Assembly (NCBI GenBank): GCA_002293585.1
Contig: DBDM01000104.1
Coordinates: forward strand, 1,495 to 7,946
DNA length: 6,452 nt
Direction: 5' to 3'
Source of the DNA: Bacteroidales bacterium UBA932
GTDB lineage: Bacteria > Bacteroidota > Bacteroidia > Bacteroidales > UBA932
Positions 5,454-6,452 of the stretch are shown here, in pieces. The notes under the pieces were generated by a model. That model ran no database searches. It was not told the origin of the DNA and saw only the letters and a list, made by a program, of their open reading frames with translations. Position 1 is the first letter of the stretch. Every line of letters starts with the position of its first letter. Both the position numbers and the translations under genes were made by a program.

Positions 5454-5485
5454 CAAATATATATTATTTTTTTCAAAATAACAAA
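5454..5485 (-). promoter_or_regulatory. Bacteroidota-type promoter of the GNAT-Fer4_19 operon
   Basis: Read on the minus strand, TTTG (5485-5482) and TATATTTG (5461-5454) are separated by exactly 20 bases, a full match to the TTTG-N19-21-TAnnTTTG consensus. Only five bases separate the -7 box from the ATG at 5448, so transcription should start at or within a few bases of the start codon. Confidence 0.75.
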
Positions 5486-5505
5486 AATTGTACCGAAATT
5501 TGGAA

Positions 5506-5649
5506 TTATGCGCAAGAAACATCATGTTTTATATCACGCAGTATCTTCGCAGCCTTTATTTCATTGACAACGGCCGCCACAACTTTAACAGCTGCCGGAG
5601 GTAATTTATCAACGTCTTTTTCGAAATTTTTGTGGTATTCTACATTCAT
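5506..5649 (-). pseudogene. Truncated RelE/ParE-family toxin remnant
   Basis: From the ATG at 5649 the 47-residue product reads MNVEYHKNFEKDVDKLPPAAV...EIKAAKILRDIKH and then stops after a short unrelated tail. This is the N-terminal half of a RelE/ParE-type mRNA interferase or gyrase toxin: strand 1 plus the two-helix hairpin. The catalytic C-terminal sheet (the region usually containing YRIRxGDYRI) is missing, so it cannot be active. A frame change near 5525 would read NMMFLAHNSKFRYNF, possibly a decayed continuation, but this is weak. No antitoxin gene lies on either side: upstream is the uvrC promoter, downstream the GNAT promoter. An in-frame ATG at 5694 would add 15 residues that do not fit the family. 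Confidence 0.6.
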
Positions 5650-5697
5650 AGCATGGCGAAGAATTTCTTTTCGAAAACTTTTTATCATATACAATAT

Positions 5698-5729
5698 TTT
5701 TCAGATTTTTAGCGTTATTTGTATCTTTG
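5698..5729 (+). promoter_or_regulatory. Promoter of uvrC
   Basis: TATCTTTG (5722-5729) matches the TAnnTTTG -7 box perfectly, and TTTTC (5698-5702), a near match to the -33 TTTG box, lies 19 bases upstream. The uvrC ATG at 5737 starts seven bases after the box, leaving a 5' untranslated region of only a few bases. An in-frame TAG immediately before the ATG rules out an upstream start. Confidence 0.68.
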
Positions 5730-5736
5730 CCGTAGT

Positions 5737-6452
5737 ATGTTAAAAATCGCCCCGCATATTCCCGGATTGGTGTCGGCGCTGCCGCACCTGCCCGGCGTGT
5801 ACCGTTTCCTCAACAGTGAGGGGACGGTGATTTATGTGGGTAAGGCCAAGGACCTGCGCAAGCGGGTGGCGCAGTATTTCACGGCGCGCAGTAATGAGAG
5901 CGGCAAAACACGCATTCTGGTCAGCAAAATAGCGGATATCCGGCATACTATTGTGCCCAGCGAGGCCGACGCCCTGCTCCTCGAGAATAACCTGATTAAA
6001 GAGTTGCAGCCGCGCTACAATGTGTTGTTGAAGGATGACAAGACGTATCCCTGGATATGTATTAAAAATGAGGCTTTTCCCCGCGTGTTTTCCACCCGCC
6101 GCACGGTGAAGGACGGGTCTAAATATTTCGGGCCTTACACTTCGGGGGTGATGATGCACGTGGTGCTCGACCTCATCCGTCAGCTGTACCCGCTGCGCAC
6201 CTGCAACTTAGCGCTCCTGCCCGAGCCTATTGCCAAAGGGAAGTACAAGGTGTGCCTCGAATACCATATCGGGCGCTGCAAGGGGCCTTGCGTGGGTGGG
6301 CAAAGCGAAGCGGACTATATGGAAAATATCGCTGCCATTACCGCCATCATTAAAGGACAGTTGAGCGAGGTGGCCGAACTGTTGCGCAGTAATATGCAGA
6401 AAGCAGCTGCGGAATACAAGTTTGAAGAAGCGCAACGTTTCAAAGACCGGCT
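5737..6452 (+). CDS. uvrC: Excinuclease ABC subunit C, N-terminal part
   Basis: The first 238 codons of UvrC, the subunit that makes the 3' and then the 5' incision around a DNA lesion bound by UvrB; the gene continues beyond the window (full length is about 600 residues). The GIY-YIG nuclease domain is intact: LPGVYRF (residues 18-24), VIYVGKAKDLRKRV (31-44, with R41 as the likely catalytic arginine), and LLLENNLIKELQPRYN (80-95, with E83 as the likely metal ligand). It is followed by the YFGPYTS segment and by the cysteine-rich CLEYHIGRCKGPC region. The UVR helix that contacts UvrB begins at about residue 220 (AAAEYKFEEAQRFKDR) and is cut by the window end. The DNA is G/C-rich, in contrast with the ATPase cassette. 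Confidence 0.97.
   Translation, partial: MLKIAPHIPGLVSALPHLPGVYRFLNSEGTVIYVGKAKDLRKRVAQYFTARSNESGKTRILVSKIADIRHTIVPSEADALLLENNLIKELQPRYNVLLKDDKTYPWICIKNEAFPRVFSTRRTVKDGSKYFGPYTSGVMMHVVLDLIRQLYPLRTCNLALLPEPIAKGKYKVCLEYHIGRCKGPCVGGQSEADYMENIAAITAIIKGQLSEVAELLRSNMQKAAAEYKFEEAQRFKDR

Noticed and set aside
5740..6159. 139-residue minus-strand open frame opposite uvrC
   Set aside because: The plus strand encodes UvrC with intact GIY-YIG residues; the minus frame is a shadow.

Overview
The window looks like a chromosomal segment of a member of the Bacteroidota, most likely Bacteroidales. Three things point there: the gene order rpsI-rpsB-tsf, promoter boxes of the form TTTG-N(19-20)-TAnnTTTG in front of the divergent genes at the right, and the A-rich leader without a Shine-Dalgarno site before rpsB. 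No 16S rRNA is present, so the placement rests on these signals and on protein resemblance recalled from memory.

Left third (1-2496): translation genes. A complete rpsI (S9) is followed by a 360-base spacer with no gene. The spacer holds a 7-bp minisatellite and two copies of a purine-rich repeat. Then come rpsB (S2) and tsf (EF-Ts), separated by a perfect hairpin.

Middle (2525-4927): accessory DNA inserted between housekeeping genes. First is a coupled DUF3791-DUF3990 pair. The second gene carries a one-base frameshift in a G run, and its motifs (YHGS, then FGRG and FYVT) resemble an ADP-ribosyltransferase fold. A strong intrinsic terminator follows. Next is an A/T-rich two-gene cassette: a 408-aa ABC/AAA_21-type ATPase whose stop overlaps the start of a 167-aa protein with a PD-(D/E)XK-like nuclease core. 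The cassette is bracketed by a perfect 47-bp direct repeat (3006-3052 and 4881-4927). Each repeat copy contains the same UUCG-loop terminator, so the cassette looks like a discrete inserted module. The gene pair has the architecture of an anti-phage or anti-plasmid system, but I cannot assign it to a named one.

Right third (4936-6452): a minus-strand operon encodes a small GNAT acetyltransferase and a mono-cluster 4Fe-4S protein, the same pairing as E. coli YjdJ/YjdI. A truncated RelE/ParE-type toxin remnant lies beyond it. The 5' part of uvrC (nucleotide excision repair) runs off the window on the plus strand. The promoter boxes of the GNAT gene and of uvrC end only 5-7 bases before the start codons, which predicts nearly leaderless mRNAs.
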